The notes below the pieces were generated by a model. That model ran no database searches, was not told where the DNA came from, and saw only the letters and a program-made list of their open reading frames with translations. From contig JBPBPY010000283.1 of NCBI GenBank assembly GCA_050954505.1, positions 1-13,408 of the forward strand: a DNA stretch of 13,408 nucleotides, written 5' to 3'. The DNA comes from JAQGMO01 sp050954505 (GTDB lineage Bacteria; Pseudomonadota; Gammaproteobacteria; Burkholderiales; Burkholderiaceae_D). A program made the translations under genes and the position numbers. Below are positions 5,725-12,957 of the stretch, one piece after another; positions within the stretch are counted from its first letter, which is position 1, and every line of letters starts with the position of its first letter.

Positions 5725-6732
5725 ATGCAAACAGTTCACTTCAGCATTTATGTGTTGGCCGCCTTGATCGCACTGGCCCTGATCTTCGATTTCATGAATG
5801 GCTTTCATAATGCCGCCAATGCCATTGCAACGGTGGTCTCCACCGGCGTGCTCAAGCCGCAGACTGCCGTGGCCATGGCCGCTGCGTTCAACTTCATTGC
5901 CATCCTGGTGTTCAAGCTTACGGTGGCCAGCACGGTAGGCAAGGGCATCGTCCATCCCGATGTGATTGACCAGTACGTCGTCTTCGGCGCCCTGATCGGC
6001 GCCATTGCCTGGAACCTGGTGACCTGGATCTACGGCATTCCCTCTTCTTCATCGCACGCCTTGATCGGCGGCCTGGTCGGCGCTGCCGTGGCCAAGGCCG
6101 GCACGGGGTCGCTGGTGGCTTCCGGCCTGTGGAAAGTGATCGCCTTCATCGTCATCTCGCCGCTGCTGGGTTTCATTTTCGGCTCCATCATGATGGTGCT
6201 GGTGTCTTGGCTGTTCGTACGCTCGACACCGCGTCGGGTCGACAAGTGGTTCCGCCGCGCCCAACTGGTGTCAGCGTCGATGTACAGCCTGGGCCACGGC
6301 GGCAACGATGCGCAAAAGACCATGGGCATCATCTGGATGCTGCTCATTGCCAGCGGCTACTCCGGGGCAGCTGATCCCTTGCCGGTCTGGGTCATCATCT
6401 GCTGTTACACCGCAATCAGCCTGGGCACGCTGTTTGGTGGCTGGCGCATCGTCAAGACCATGGGCCAGAAGATCACCAAGCTCAAGCCGGTGGGCGGATT
6501 TTGCGCCGAGACCGGTGGCGCCATCACGCTGTTCATGGCCACGGCACTGGGCATTCCTGTCTCCACCACGCACACCATCACCGGTGCGATCGTCGGTGTC
6601 GGCGCGGCGAAAAAAATGTCGGCGGTGCGCTGGGGTGTGGCGGGGAACATCGTCTGGGCCTGGATCTTCACGATTCCGGCGTCGGCCTTCGTCGCCGCCA
6701 TTGCCTGGTGGATTGGTACCAAAATCCTTTGA
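5725..6732 (+). CDS. pit: Low-affinity inorganic phosphate transporter (PiT family)
   Basis: Pit permeases import metal-phosphate complexes driven by the proton gradient. The 335-residue protein is strongly hydrophobic, with about nine or ten membrane segments. It shows both copies of the family's inverted-repeat signature: GFHNAANA (26-33) with GIPSSSSHAL (104-113), and GHGGNDAQK (190-198) with GIPVSTTHT (276-284). A basic cytoplasmic loop (RSTPRRVDKWFRR, 166-178) separates the halves. ATG 5725 is chosen because the protein then begins directly with its first membrane helix; an upstream in-frame start at 5647 would overlap the DUF47 gene. The ribosome-binding site is weak (AAGAAAAG). It is the second gene of the DUF47-pit unit, and no intrinsic terminator is visible after the stop, where a tandem-repeat region begins about 160 bp on. 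Confidence 0.95.
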   Translation: MQTVHFSIYVLAALIALALIFDFMNGFHNAANAIATVVSTGVLKPQTAVAMAAAFNFIAILVFKLTVASTVGKGIVHPDVIDQYVVFGALIGAIAWNLVTWIYGIPSSSSHALIGGLVGAAVAKAGTGSLVASGLWKVIAFIVISPLLGFIFGSIMMVLVSWLFVRSTPRRVDKWFRRAQLVSASMYSLGHGGNDAQKTMGIIWMLLIASGYSGAADPLPVWVIICCYTAISLGTLFGGWRIVKTMGQKITKLKPVGGFCAETGGAITLFMATALGIPVSTTHTITGAIVGVGAAKKMSAVRWGVAGNIVWAWIFTIPASAFVAAIAWWIGTKIL

Positions 6733-6894
6733 CAAGCCGGCAGGCAAGGACGCGTCGGTGAATCCAGCGCGCGCCTCTGGCTCGCGGCCGTGCCAACCCG
6801 CGCAGTTCGAGCTACGAGAAACGGATAGCCGGCTTCAGCCGAATGACGGCAACCAGCCGACGGTAGTCACAAGGGACGGGCTGTGGAGCTTCCA
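6733..6894. other. Non-coding spacer after pit
   Basis: I see no credible gene here. The only structure is a small hairpin, CGGCT (6830-6834) / AGCCG (6837-6841), without a T-run. Open frames running through it continue into the octamer array and have no family resemblance. Confidence 0.5.
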
Positions 6895-7078
6895 TCAGTC
6901 CGAAAGTCTGACAGTCCGACAGTCAGGCCACGCGGCAATGCAGCAATTGAGCAGTCCGGCAGTCCAGCACTCTGGCAATGCAGCATTCGAGCAGTCCGGC
7001 AGTCCAGCAGCCCGGCAATGCGGCAATCCAGCAGCCCGGCAGTGCGGCAATCCAGCAGTACGGCAGTGCGGCACTCCT
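6895..7078. repeat. Tandem array of 23 degenerate octamers
   Basis: From 6895 to 7078 the sequence keeps a strict 8-bp period without a slip. The commonest forms are GCAGTCCG, GCAGTCCA, GCAATCCA, GCAATGCA, GCAGCCCG and GCAGTGCG. Units from 6935 on nearly all start with GCA, while the first four (6895-6926) are more diverged, with CAGTC or AAGTC cores. Longer copies are visible: 6935-6974 resembles 6975-7014 (40 bp, five units), and 7023-7046 resembles 7047-7070 (24 bp, three units). This indicates growth by slippage or unequal exchange of blocks. Because 8 is not a multiple of 3, any frame through it reads as an 8-residue repeat; such frames exist on both strands but look accidental. It sits between the convergent pit and the minus-strand gene ending at 7123. 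Confidence 0.93.
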
Positions 7079-7122
7079 GCCATGTCTTCACACCATTATT
7101 GGCCGGCCGATGCGGCCTTGAT

Positions 7123-7431
7123 TCATTGCGCCATGGTGCAATGGCCACGGGCGCGGCGCTTGAAGCGGCGCGGCGGCCGCACTGGTGTCGCCAGAGAACG
7201 CAGCATTTCCAGCACTTGTACACCCTGGGACGTGATGGCCTTCACATAGTCCTGCGCTGCCGGCAGCCCGCCTTCATACACGATGGGCTCAAGGAAATCG
7301 GCGACCGCAGCGCCATCTTCAATCAACTTGGCAACCACACCCGGAGCATAGGCACTGCGCATGGCGTAATACGCAGTGAGCAACTCTTCCGGCAAACCGA
7401 TATCTTCCGTACTTTGCAATTTCAGCATCAT
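7123..7431 (-). CDS. Hypothetical protein (102 residues), not recognised
   Basis: I do not recognise this protein. It reads MMLKLQSTEDIGLPEELL and continues as a mostly helical, Ala/Leu/Val-rich, acidic body to about residue 80. It ends in a strongly basic tail (RPPRRFKRRARG) that could bind nucleic acid or be a read-out of GC-rich sequence. No signal peptide or membrane segment is evident. It is likely real because GGGGGA lies directly before two adjacent ATG codons (7431 and 7428; the second has better spacing), a minus-strand promoter lies about 215 bp upstream, and codon use resembles the neighbours. It lies alone, converging on pit, with the octamer array starting 44 bp beyond its stop. 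The function is unknown. Confidence 0.55.
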   Translation of the reverse strand: MMLKLQSTEDIGLPEELLTAYYAMRSAYAPGVVAKLIEDGAAVADFLEPIVYEGGLPAAQDYVKAITSQGVQVLEMLRSLATPVRPPRRFKRRARGHCTMAQ

Positions 7432-7645
7432 TCCCCCAATACGTTGCGACCAGCATGTGTCGCGGAGTTCGAACGATCATCCCCTGCGTATCTGCCCTTC
7501 ATATGCCTCCAAAAACCGGCCAGGCGGCGCTGGCTGTATTTGTCGCCGATCGCTGCCACACCGTTTCTGTTGCACAGGCATCCTGCCAATCAACCAGGTT
7601 CAATACGATTGACAAGCAGCTTTTTTGTTACTTTCATTTGTATCA

Positions 7646-7674
7646 ATTTTAACTTAAGAAACTTTTGCGCTCAA
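7646..7674 (-). promoter_or_regulatory. Putative promoter reading leftward towards the hypothetical gene at 7123-7431
   Basis: On the minus strand, TTGAGC (7674-7669) and TAAAAT (7651-7646) are separated by exactly 17 bp within an AT-rich stretch. Transcription would start near 7639 and give a leader of about 210 nt before the ATG at 7431. The fit is good, but AT-rich DNA produces chance matches. Confidence 0.45.
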
Positions 7675-7835
7675 TGTAGTTTGTTACAAAAACAGTATTG
7701 AATGTTGTTTAATCTCACATATTTATTTACCAGTCTGGTCTTCGCAACAAACAAGGGTGTTAACAAGCAGTCGGCTCAAAAAGCGCTTCGATCATGGGGA
7801 TTAGTGATGAGACAACTTTTGTGCAAGCTCTGCGG

Positions 7836-7861
7836 TTGCTGCAGTGTCTGTTCTGCAGCAA
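7836..7861. repeat. Perfect 9-bp inverted repeat beside the phoH terminator
   Basis: TTGCTGCAG (7836-7844) and CTGCAGCAA (7853-7861) are exact reverse complements around an 8-nt loop. It lies 10 bp beyond the T-run of the phoH terminator in the direction of phoH transcription. No T-run follows it, so it may be a backup 3' structure, a protein site or a chance palindrome. Confidence 0.6.
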
Positions 7862-7870
7862 GCCAGCAAC

Positions 7871-7906
7871 AAAAAAACCCGCGCCATCGAACGATGGCGC
7901 GGGTTT
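7871..7906 (-). terminator. Intrinsic terminator of phoH
   Basis: Read on the minus strand, AAACCCGCGCCATCG (7906-7892), a two-base loop and CGATGGCGCGGGTTT (7889-7875) form a perfect 15-bp stem that continues into a run of seven T (7877-7871). It lies 90 bp after the phoH stop. On the plus strand the stem is followed by TTTCGG only, so it works mainly leftward. Confidence 0.93.
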
Positions 7907-7996
7907 CGGCTTTCATGGTCTGTCTCGTGCCGCTGCGGGCTGGCATGGGCCAAACCCGCTGGCCCGCACGCAGGCAGCCAGTCGGGAAGCAATGCG

Positions 7997-9745
7997 CTAC
8001 AGCACCTCGCTGGCGTGGTCGGCCAGGCGTGAACGCTCGCCGCGTGCCAGCGTCACATGACCACTGTGGCCCCAACCCTTGAAGCGGTCGACAACATACG
8101 TCAGGCCGCTCGACCCCTCGGTCAGGTACGGCGTATCGATCTGGGCAATATTCCCAAGACAAATGATCTTGGTACCAGGACCGGCACGGGTCACCAATGT
8201 CTTCATTTGCTTCGGTGTCAGATTTTGCGCTTCATCGATGATCAAGTACTTGTTGACGAAGGTGCGTCCACGCATGAAATTGAGTGACTTGATCTTGATG
8301 CGGGACCGGATCAGGTCCTGGGTGGCGGCCCGGCCCCATTCGCCGGCATCGGTATCGGACTTGTTGAGTACCTCGAGATTGTCGTCGAAGGCGCCCATCC
8401 AGGGACCCATTTTCTCTTCCTCGGTGCCGGGCAGAAAACCGATGTCTTCACCAACCGGTACCGTCACGCGGGTGACGATGATTTCATTGTAGAGCTTGCT
8501 TTCCAGTACCTGTGTCAAGCCTGCTGCCAGCGCCAGCAAGGTCTTGCCGGTTCCGGCTTGACCAAGCAGCGTGACGAAATCGCACTCGGGGTCCATCAGC
8601 ATGTTGAGGGCAAAGTTCTGCTCCCGGTTGCGCGCAGTGACGCCCCAGACGCCATTCTTGGCATGGCCATAATCGCGCAGCGTGCGGATCACGGCCGTCT
8701 TGCCGTTGATTTGCGTGACGTGGCCGTAGAACGAGGTTTCCCCATTCTTTGGTTCCATGTACACATACTGGTTCACCAGCATCGAAGGCACCAGCGGCCC
8801 GCTGATGCGGTAGTAGGTGTAGCCGGTGCCGTTCTTGCTCTCCTGCCACGACTCCATGCCCTTGCCATGCTTGTTCCAGAAGTCATCCGGCAATGGCAGG
8901 ATGCCCGAGTACAGCAGGTCGGTATCTTCCAGCACATGGTCATTGAAGTATTCTTCAGCCGGCAAACCCAGGGCGCGCGCCTTGATGCGCATGTTGATGT
9001 CTTTCGACACCAGGACAATGGCACGGCCAGGCTGCTGCGCTTCCAGTGCCCGCACCACACCGAGGATGCGGTTGTCGGCCTTGCCTTCGGGCAGGCCATC
9101 CGGAACCGAGACATTGTTGAGTGCGGTCTGGAAAAACAGCCGGCCCTTGGCATCCTTGTTGCCAAGCTTGCTGAGTGGAATGCCTTCATCGATGGTCTTG
9201 TCGTCGATGTTCGACACCAGGGCGTCGAGCGAGCGCGAGACCTGGCGTGCATTGCGCGCCACTTCGGTCATGCCTTTCTTGTGATCGTCGAGTTCTTCCA
9301 GCGTCATCATGGGCAGGTAGACATCGTGTTCCTCGAAACGGAACAGCGAGCTGGGGTCATGCATGAGAACGTTGGTATCGAGCACAAACATCTTGGTGGT
9401 GCCGGTCTTGTCGGCAGCACGGCTGGTGCTTGACTTGCTGCGGATATCGACAGCTTTCAGCGCCTTTGCCGCACGCGGCTTGTCGGCAGTCTTTTCACCG
9501 GTACGGGCGCGCGCTGGCGCATCCGTGGCCGGTGATGCCGCTGGCTCGGCTTGGGCCGTCGTGGTCTTGACGGCGGCAACCTTGGTGCCGGCGCTGCGCG
9601 ATTTGGGCGCTGGCGCCTCTACGGGTTCCACGGCTGGTTCAATTAATTTGATGGCCGGCTTGGCTGTCTTGCCTGGCACGGCTTGGGGATAGTCTTCTAG
9701 CGCGAGTAATGCTGCGGGCTTCGTCGGCAATTTTGGCAATGGCAT
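7997..9745 (-). CDS. phoH: PhoH-family ATPase with N-terminal PIN domain (PhoH2 type)
   Basis: PhoH2 proteins join a PIN nuclease domain to a PhoH RNA-helicase-like ATPase; characterised members unwind and cleave RNA. In this 582-residue protein, residues 1-118 are a low-complexity Ala/Pro/Lys-rich region. The PIN domain begins at FVLDTNVLMHDP (about 120-131), with further acidic residues in LEELDDHKKG and VSKDINMRIKA. The PhoH domain (about 370-582) has Walker A GQAGTGKT (395-402) and a Walker B region LIIDEAQNL with DEAQ at 504-507. ATG 9745 is chosen because GAGG lies 6 nt upstream and family members begin with a similar MPLPKLP; an open frame continues 45 codons further without support. 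It is flanked by terminators on both sides and is thus transcribed alone. Control by phosphate is often implied by the name, but no Pho box is apparent. Confidence 0.95.
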   Translation of the reverse strand: MPLPKLPTKPAALLALEDYPQAVPGKTAKPAIKLIEPAVEPVEAPAPKSRSAGTKVAAVKTTTAQAEPAASPATDAPARARTGEKTADKPRAAKALKAVDIRSKSSTSRAADKTGTTKMFVLDTNVLMHDPSSLFRFEEHDVYLPMMTLEELDDHKKGMTEVARNARQVSRSLDALVSNIDDKTIDEGIPLSKLGNKDAKGRLFFQTALNNVSVPDGLPEGKADNRILGVVRALEAQQPGRAIVLVSKDINMRIKARALGLPAEEYFNDHVLEDTDLLYSGILPLPDDFWNKHGKGMESWQESKNGTGYTYYRISGPLVPSMLVNQYVYMEPKNGETSFYGHVTQINGKTAVIRTLRDYGHAKNGVWGVTARNREQNFALNMLMDPECDFVTLLGQAGTGKTLLALAAGLTQVLESKLYNEIIVTRVTVPVGEDIGFLPGTEEEKMGPWMGAFDDNLEVLNKSDTDAGEWGRAATQDLIRSRIKIKSLNFMRGRTFVNKYLIIDEAQNLTPKQMKTLVTRAGPGTKIICLGNIAQIDTPYLTEGSSGLTYVVDRFKGWGHSGHVTLARGERSRLADHASEVL

Positions 9746-9872
9746 CAGGACCTCAATAAAAAGGAAGCGGGACGACCGTGCGGGCGGACACGCCGGCAAG
9801 AGTGGTTTCCCGGATTGGGTTGACGAACGAAGGGATGGCTCGGTTGATCGGAGGGTGGTTGCTGCAGGGACG

Positions 9873-9923
9873 AAAAACAAAAGGCCGTTATAGAAACGGA
9901 ACGATCCATTTCAGCTAACGGCC
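9873..9923 (-). terminator. Long-stem intrinsic terminator after bcp
   Basis: On the minus strand, GGCCGTTA (9923-9916) pairs with TAACGGCC (9890-9883). Inside, GAAATGGA and TCCGTTTC pair with one G-T wobble around a TCGT loop, so the whole forms one long interrupted hairpin. It is followed by TTTTGTTTTT (9882-9873). It separates bcp from phoH. Confidence 0.85.
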
Positions 9924-10039
9924 AGGAACAATTTTGTTTTTTTGAATTCAATGGGTCTGGCGAATCAGTCTATGGCCTTGGTCATTTTACACACTGCATC
10001 GGACATGATGTCTGACACGCTACAGCGAGTCCGGCGGCA

Positions 10040-10519
10040 TCAGTTGCCCGGACGGCTGACTTCATCGAGCACCAAATCCGGATGTCCAGGCACCTTTACT
10101 CCACGCCATTCTTTCACCAAACGACCGTGGGCGTCAATGAGAAACGTGCTGCGCTCGATGCCGCGGACTTGCTTGCCATACATATTCTTGTTTTTCATGA
10201 CGCCAAACAGCGTACAGACCGATTCATCCGGGTCGGAAACCAGTTCGAACGGCAATTCCAGCTTGGACTTGAAATTCTCATGGGAGCGCAAACTGTCGCG
10301 CGAAATCCCGACAATGGCCGTGTTGGCGGCACTGAAGTCGGCATGCAAATCCCGAAAGCGCAGGCTTTCGGTGGTGCAGCCTGGGGTGTTGTCCTTGGGG
10401 TAGAAATACAGCACCAGGTTCTTGCCGCGATAATCAGACAGGGTAAACGTCCTGCCGCTGGTCATCGGTGCGGAAAAGTCGGCAATCATCTGGTTCAATT
10501 CCAACGGTTCAAGCGGCAC
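10040..10519 (-). CDS. bcp: Thioredoxin-dependent peroxiredoxin (BCP/PrxQ family)
   Basis: BCP/PrxQ enzymes reduce hydrogen peroxide and organic peroxides with electrons from thioredoxin. The 159-residue protein shows the thioredoxin-like fold in order: FTLSDYRGKNLVLYFYPKD, the active site NTPGCTTES with peroxidatic Cys48, VGISRDSLRSHENF, then MKNKNMYGK and GIERSTFLID. The resolving cysteine five residues after the first, as in E. coli Bcp, is absent. The only other cysteine is Cys102 in ESVCTLFGV, so the enzyme is either 1-Cys or uses a distant partner. The start is GTG 10519, with GGAG 8 nt before it. The gene follows arnD by 129 bp on the same strand and ends at a strong terminator; no clear promoter was found in the gap. 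Confidence 0.96.
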   Translation of the reverse strand: MPLEPLELNQMIADFSAPMTSGRTFTLSDYRGKNLVLYFYPKDNTPGCTTESLRFRDLHADFSAANTAIVGISRDSLRSHENFKSKLELPFELVSDPDESVCTLFGVMKNKNMYGKQVRGIERSTFLIDAHGRLVKEWRGVKVPGHPDLVLDEVSRPGN

Positions 10520-10648
10520 GGCAATCTCCAGGTCTGGTCATGTGGATGGCAGCTGGCCAGCACCGCCAAACGTCGCGCGATGCAGTGGCGCAGGCCATTG
10601 GCTTGGCAAGCCGGCGACGAGCCAGCCTGGCGAACGCGTTCGATACCG

Positions 10649-11593
10649 TCATGCCAGGATCAGATCGCCGGAGCGGCCGGGTACGCTACCCCAGCGCAGC
10701 GGACGTACCGGCAAGACGAAATCCTTGATGCGCGCATGATGTTCCGCCATCGAACCCAGGGTATAGCCCTGGCGTTTCCAGCCTTCGAGCAGCTGTTCGA
10801 AAATCGGGGCGAGCTTTTGCCCTTCAAGTTCGGCATGCAGCGTATAGACATGGTCGCGCGGTTCCTCGGTCAGGCTCAGGAGATGGCCGGCAATCGCGCC
10901 TTCGTCGATCAGGCGACCGTCGATGGTGCGTCCGAGCAGTTCATCGAGCGTGGGCAAGGTGCTGGGCATCTGCACGCACGCCAATGGTGCCTTGGCACCC
11001 GACTGGCTTTCCAGCCGGTAGGGGCCGATGGCCGGATCGACCAGCGCGCCCGAGTCGGCCAGTTCGGCGCGGCTGTCGGAAGCATAGACGATGCCGCCGC
11101 GGTCGAGCTGCTCGAATGCATGGCCGTTCATCTGCCAGCCTGCGGCGCCATGGGTGGCAGGCGCAGTCTCGAAGATTTCGATGAAGCGTTCATATGACAG
11201 GCGCATCTGGTCCGAAGTCCAGCGGGCATTCTGCTGGCGTACGCTGTCCTGCCATTTGACATGGTCCCAGGTATGGATGCCGCATTCGAAGCCGGCGTCG
11301 CGCACACCGCGCATCAGGCCGGCGCAGCGTTTGCCGATGTCGGGGCCAGGCAGCAGCACGCCATACATCAAGGTTTTCAGGCCGTAGTGTTCAAGCACCG
11401 AAGTGCGCGATACCTTTTGAAAAAAACCAGGCCGCAATGCGCGGCGCAGGGCCCAGCCCGTGTGGTCGGGACCCAGCGAGAACAGGAAGGTGGCATTGGC
11501 CCGGTGCGCATTGAGCAGACGCACCAGGTTCGGCACACCTTCGCGGGTGCCGCGGTAGGTATCGACGTCGATCTTCAGTGTCAGCTGCGGCAA
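10649..11593 (-). CDS. arnD: ArnD: 4-deoxy-4-formamido-L-arabinose-phosphoundecaprenol deformylase
   Basis: ArnD removes the formyl group from the undecaprenyl-linked sugar at the inner face of the membrane, before transfer of L-Ara4N to lipid A, which lowers binding of cationic peptides such as polymyxin. The 314-residue protein is a NodB-type polysaccharide deacetylase: LKIDVDTYRGTREGVPNLV (metal Asp in the first ten residues) and GIHTWDHVKWQ (His107, His111), followed by AAGWQMNGHAFEQLDRGG and VYTLHAELEG, all as in E. coli ArnD. The start is TTG 11593. It is forced: the upstream codons in the same frame are GGT and the TAA that ends the preceding gene, and no ATG lies near. GGAG within that upstream stop region acts as the ribosome-binding site, so translation is probably coupled. 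Confidence 0.93.
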   Translation of the reverse strand: MPQLTLKIDVDTYRGTREGVPNLVRLLNAHRANATFLFSLGPDHTGWALRRALRPGFFQKVSRTSVLEHYGLKTLMYGVLLPGPDIGKRCAGLMRGVRDAGFECGIHTWDHVKWQDSVRQQNARWTSDQMRLSYERFIEIFETAPATHGAAGWQMNGHAFEQLDRGGIVYASDSRAELADSGALVDPAIGPYRLESQSGAKAPLACVQMPSTLPTLDELLGRTIDGRLIDEGAIAGHLLSLTEEPRDHVYTLHAELEGQKLAPIFEQLLEGWKRQGYTLGSMAEHHARIKDFVLPVRPLRWGSVPGRSGDLILA

Positions 11594-11596
11594 ACC

Positions 11597-12652
11597 TTAC
11601 TCCATCAACGCGCTGGCAGCGGCAAACTGGCCGCGGTAGGCGTCGAAGATGTGGCGCAGTGCGTCAGCCATGGTGGTGCGTGGCTGCCATGCCAGGTCGG
11701 CGCAGGTGTTCTCGATTTTCGGTACCCGGTTCTGCACACCCTGGTAGCCTTTGCCGTAGTAGCTCGCCGAGGTGGTTTCCACCAGCTGCACTGCTTTTGC
11801 AGCCTGCGCATATTCCGGGTACTCAGCTGCCAGCTTGAGCATCATGGTGGCGAGTTCGCGGATGGAATAATTGTTGACCGGGTTGCCGATGTTGTAGATC
11901 TTGCCGCTGGCCACGCCACCCTCATTGGCAATGATTGCCATCAACGCATCGACACCATCATTGATATAGGTGAAGGCGCGCTTTTGCTGGCCGCCATCGA
12001 CCAGCGAAATGTTTTCGCCGCGCACGATATGGCCAAAGAATTGCGTCAGCACGCGCGAGCTGCCTTCCTTCGGCGTATGGATCGAATCCAGGCCGGCGCC
12101 GATCCAGTTGAAAGGCCTGAACAGCGTGAAATTCAAACCCTGTTCCATGCCGTAGCCCCAGATCACGCGGTCCATCAACTGTTTCGAACAGGCATAGATC
12201 CAGCGCGGTTTGTTGATCGGCCCGTAGATCAGGTTCGATTCGGCCGGATCGAATTGCTCGTCCTCGGACATGCCGTAGACTTCCGAGGTCGACGGGAACA
12301 CCAGGTGCTTGCCGTACTTGGCAGCGGAACGGACGATCGGCAGATTGGCTTCGAAGTCGAGTTCGAACACGCGCAGCGGTTCCTTGACATAGGTCGAGGG
12401 AGTGGCAATGGCGACCAGCGGCAGGATCACATCGCATTTCTTGACGTGGTATTCGACCCATTCCTTGTTGATCGTGATGTCGCCTTCGAAGAAGTGCATG
12501 CGCGACTTGAAACTGTCATTCTCGAGCAGCTCCGTGATGCGGTCGGACATCATGTCCATGCCGTAGACGTGCCAATCGGTGGTTTCCAGGATACGCTTGG
12601 AAAGATGGTGGCCGATGAAACCATTGACGCCGAGGATGAGGACTTTTTTCAT
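11597..12652 (-). CDS. arnA: UDP-glucuronate decarboxylase, stand-alone ArnA C-terminal (dehydrogenase) module
   Basis: The enzyme oxidises and decarboxylates UDP-glucuronate to UDP-4-keto-pentose, the first committed step to L-Ara4N. The 351-residue protein starts as a Rossmann fold, MKKVLILGVNGFIGHHL (G8, G11, G14), and contains PSTSEVYG (Ser123-Glu124), NKPRWIYACSKQLMDRV (Tyr153, Lys157), TLFRPFNWIG, SYYGKGYQ and VQNRVPKIENT (Arg309). Adding 310 to these numbers gives the E. coli ArnA residues S433, E434, Y463, K467 and R619, so the active site is complete. It lacks the fused formyltransferase half of enterobacterial ArnA; that half is a separate gene upstream. ATG 12652 is chosen as the natural start of the Rossmann fold; the open frame extends 68 codons further without homology. 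The ribosome-binding site is weak (AGAAAGAAG, about 9 nt away). Confidence 0.95.
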   Translation of the reverse strand: MKKVLILGVNGFIGHHLSKRILETTDWHVYGMDMMSDRITELLENDSFKSRMHFFEGDITINKEWVEYHVKKCDVILPLVAIATPSTYVKEPLRVFELDFEANLPIVRSAAKYGKHLVFPSTSEVYGMSEDEQFDPAESNLIYGPINKPRWIYACSKQLMDRVIWGYGMEQGLNFTLFRPFNWIGAGLDSIHTPKEGSSRVLTQFFGHIVRGENISLVDGGQQKRAFTYINDGVDALMAIIANEGGVASGKIYNIGNPVNNYSIRELATMMLKLAAEYPEYAQAAKAVQLVETTSASYYGKGYQGVQNRVPKIENTCADLAWQPRTTMADALRHIFDAYRGQFAAASALME

Positions 12653-12957
12653 GGGTGTTCTGCTTCTTTCTGAATATTCGAAAAACGGTCGTGCTGCATA
12701 AGGTGGCCGCGCAGCGGGCCTGTCATGACACAATGCGACCACATCGCGGCACCGGCTGGTTCGCCGGCACCGCGGGCGATCAACGACACGCGCGACGTTA
12801 CTGCGTCCATTGCACTGTGCCCACTGCACTGCGCCAGCGGTGCGATGCGCCCGCACACCGCAACTGGCACAGCATCGACAGCGGTGTCTGAAACGGCAGT
12901 GCCATCACGACAGCGCGGCCGAAAGCGCACGCCGCAGCATACCGCGCATTGCAGCCC
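12653..12957. other. GC-rich spacer inside the arn cluster, no gene recognised
   Basis: Between the dehydrogenase start and the dodecamer array no credible gene is visible on either strand. Short C/G-rich near-repeats (GCACTGTGCC, GCACTGCGCC near 12811-12838) suggest decayed repeat sequence. No clear promoter for the dehydrogenase-arnD pair was found on the minus strand. Confidence 0.45.

Larger units (their letters stand above)
7432..7870. other. Gene-poor intergenic stretch with an AT-rich core
   Basis: No credible gene is seen on either strand. The part from about 7615 to 7735 is clearly AT-rich compared with the surrounding GC-rich genes. It holds the leftward promoter described separately and a TTGACA at 7609-7614 that has only a poor -10 (TTTCAT) 17 bp on. 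The right end carries a perfect inverted repeat (7836-7861) and then the phoH terminator. Confidence 0.5.

Noticed and set aside
6895..7078. The octamer array considered as a CRISPR array
   Set aside because: There are no constant repeats of 23-40 bp separated by unique spacers, no leader and no cas gene; the period is 8 bp and continuous. The same holds for the 12-bp array at 12958-13053.
6308..7249. Long plus-strand frame (313 codons) overlapping pit and the octamer array
   Set aside because: Its first half is a shadow of pit in another frame and its second half is the octamer array, which is open in several frames on both strands because of its composition.
7651..7670. CTTAAG in the AT-rich segment considered as part of a PmrA box for the arn genes
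   Set aside because: Only one half-site is present, it is about 4 kb from arnD and it does not lie upstream of any arn gene.
7702..8082. A 126-codon plus-strand frame after the AT-rich segment
   Set aside because: It runs through the phoH terminator and into the phoH coding region antisense; no family resemblance and no ribosome-binding site.
11261..12673. A 470-codon plus-strand frame opposite the dehydrogenase gene, with similar ones at 10082-11197 and 8558-9433
   Set aside because: All are antisense shadows of arnA, arnD/bcp and phoH, which carry complete catalytic motifs on the minus strand.
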